Positions 63,416-64,000 of a stretch of DNA of 64,000 bases are shown in pieces (position 1 is the stretch's first letter; every line of letters starts with the position of its first letter). The translations under genes and the position numbers were made by a program. Source of the DNA: Apostichopus japonicus (taxonomy: Eukaryota > Echinodermata > Holothuroidea > Aspidochirotida > Stichopodidae); the NCBI RefSeq assembly GCF_037975245.1, contig NC_092581.1, forward strand, positions 19,616,303 to 19,680,302. Reading direction: 5' to 3'. The notes below the pieces were generated by a model, which was not told where the DNA came from, made no database searches, and saw only the letters and a list, made by a program, of their open reading frames with translations.

Positions 63416-64000
63416 TACTGTAGGAGAGATAGGGTCATTGGAAAGAGGAAGGTAAGGGGGGAACTTTGATGGAGATGATTGTAATTTTGTTTATATGTTA
63501 GATCAGGATCTATTCCAGGGTTGGATGCATTTTGCTTCTTCATGAATCCCCTTCTTGGTCCTGCCCCCCCCCCTTCCCCAGCCCTCATTTATAAGAGAAA
63601 TTATGTAAGAATAAAAATCTGTGTAAGTTTATATACTGTGTGTATATAAGAGTCTAGCATAACAATGAACTACTTTTCTTAATTTACTAAAATAATTGAC
63701 GATGATTAAAGGGAAAGACCTTGACGTTAAATTTTTAATTTAATCAACTGAGATTATATTCCCTGCACAGAAGTCAAAGTAGGATATGTCAGCCTAATAA
63801 AAAAATTATTTCGGTCGATCAACGTTCGGCTGATCTCTACTCTCTTCGATAGTGTACCCATGTTTTCTCTATATATTATCGTTTGTCTTTATCGTGTTAT
63901 TTTTAAATGTCAGTATCCAATTAGCAGGCTGATGCCGAAATGCTTTTCTACAACTTTTTGAATTTGCATGAAGTCCTCTCAGATGTTCGCCGATGTGACA

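Larger units (their letters stand above)
61550..64000. other. Right end of the window without a recognised gene
   Basis: AT-rich sequence with a long AT/GT microsatellite, a GGA-rich tract and C/G runs. It may be intron of the gene whose exon lies at 61394-61549. No companion exon could be supported. Confidence 0.5.

Noticed and set aside
63307-63588. Leucine-rich minus-strand frame
   Set aside because: Translation of the GGA/GAA repeat.

Overview
The window looks like AT-rich nuclear DNA from an invertebrate animal. It has small GT-AG exons separated by kilobase introns, abundant microsatellites and minisatellites, non-autonomous hAT-type DNA transposons with intact 8-bp target duplications, and tRNA-derived SINE-like sequences. 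A marine invertebrate, possibly a deuterostome, would fit; this is inference and I could not fix the species. No bacterial or viral gene, no CRISPR array and no autonomous transposase or reverse transcriptase was seen. The coding content is almost invisible as long ORFs. It was assembled by joining short exons on splice sites and checking reading phase at each junction.

Positions 1-22.1 kb (minus strand) hold the 5' twelve coding exons of a secreted or membrane-bound X-prolyl aminopeptidase (XPNPEP2-like). All eleven visible junctions keep phase and give 424 residues. The metal-binding catalytic half lies beyond the left edge. Its introns hold four hAT-type MITEs of two related families plus a fragment, a 240-bp tandem array, a palindrome with hammerhead-like sequence and tRNA-like repeats.

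Positions 22.1-26 kb are a divergent intergenic stretch with a tRNA-derived SINE and a 0.6-kb inverted-repeat element. Positions 26.0-34.9 kb (plus strand) hold a complete eight-exon CHMP2B gene of 213 codons, an ESCRT-III subunit. Its introns carry a tRNA-like element with a canonical hammerhead ribozyme core, two minisatellites, and a roughly 140-bp tandem array that has copied the acceptor of the last exon several times.

Positions 34.9-44.4 kb are intergenic, with one 643-bp hAT-type element. From 44.4 kb (plus strand) there is a SAM-domain gene resembling SAMD5, with two recognised exons and an unlocated 3' end. The rest, to 64 kb, is mainly low-complexity and tandemly repeated DNA. It includes one good-looking minus-strand coding exon of an unrecognised protein at 61.4-61.5 kb.

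The three recognised genes (peptide trimming at the cell surface, membrane scission, SAM adaptor) have no evident functional link. The main interest is structural: exon-boundary duplication in CHMP2B, hammerhead-like motifs in repeats, and MITE families that share an internal block but differ in their termini.
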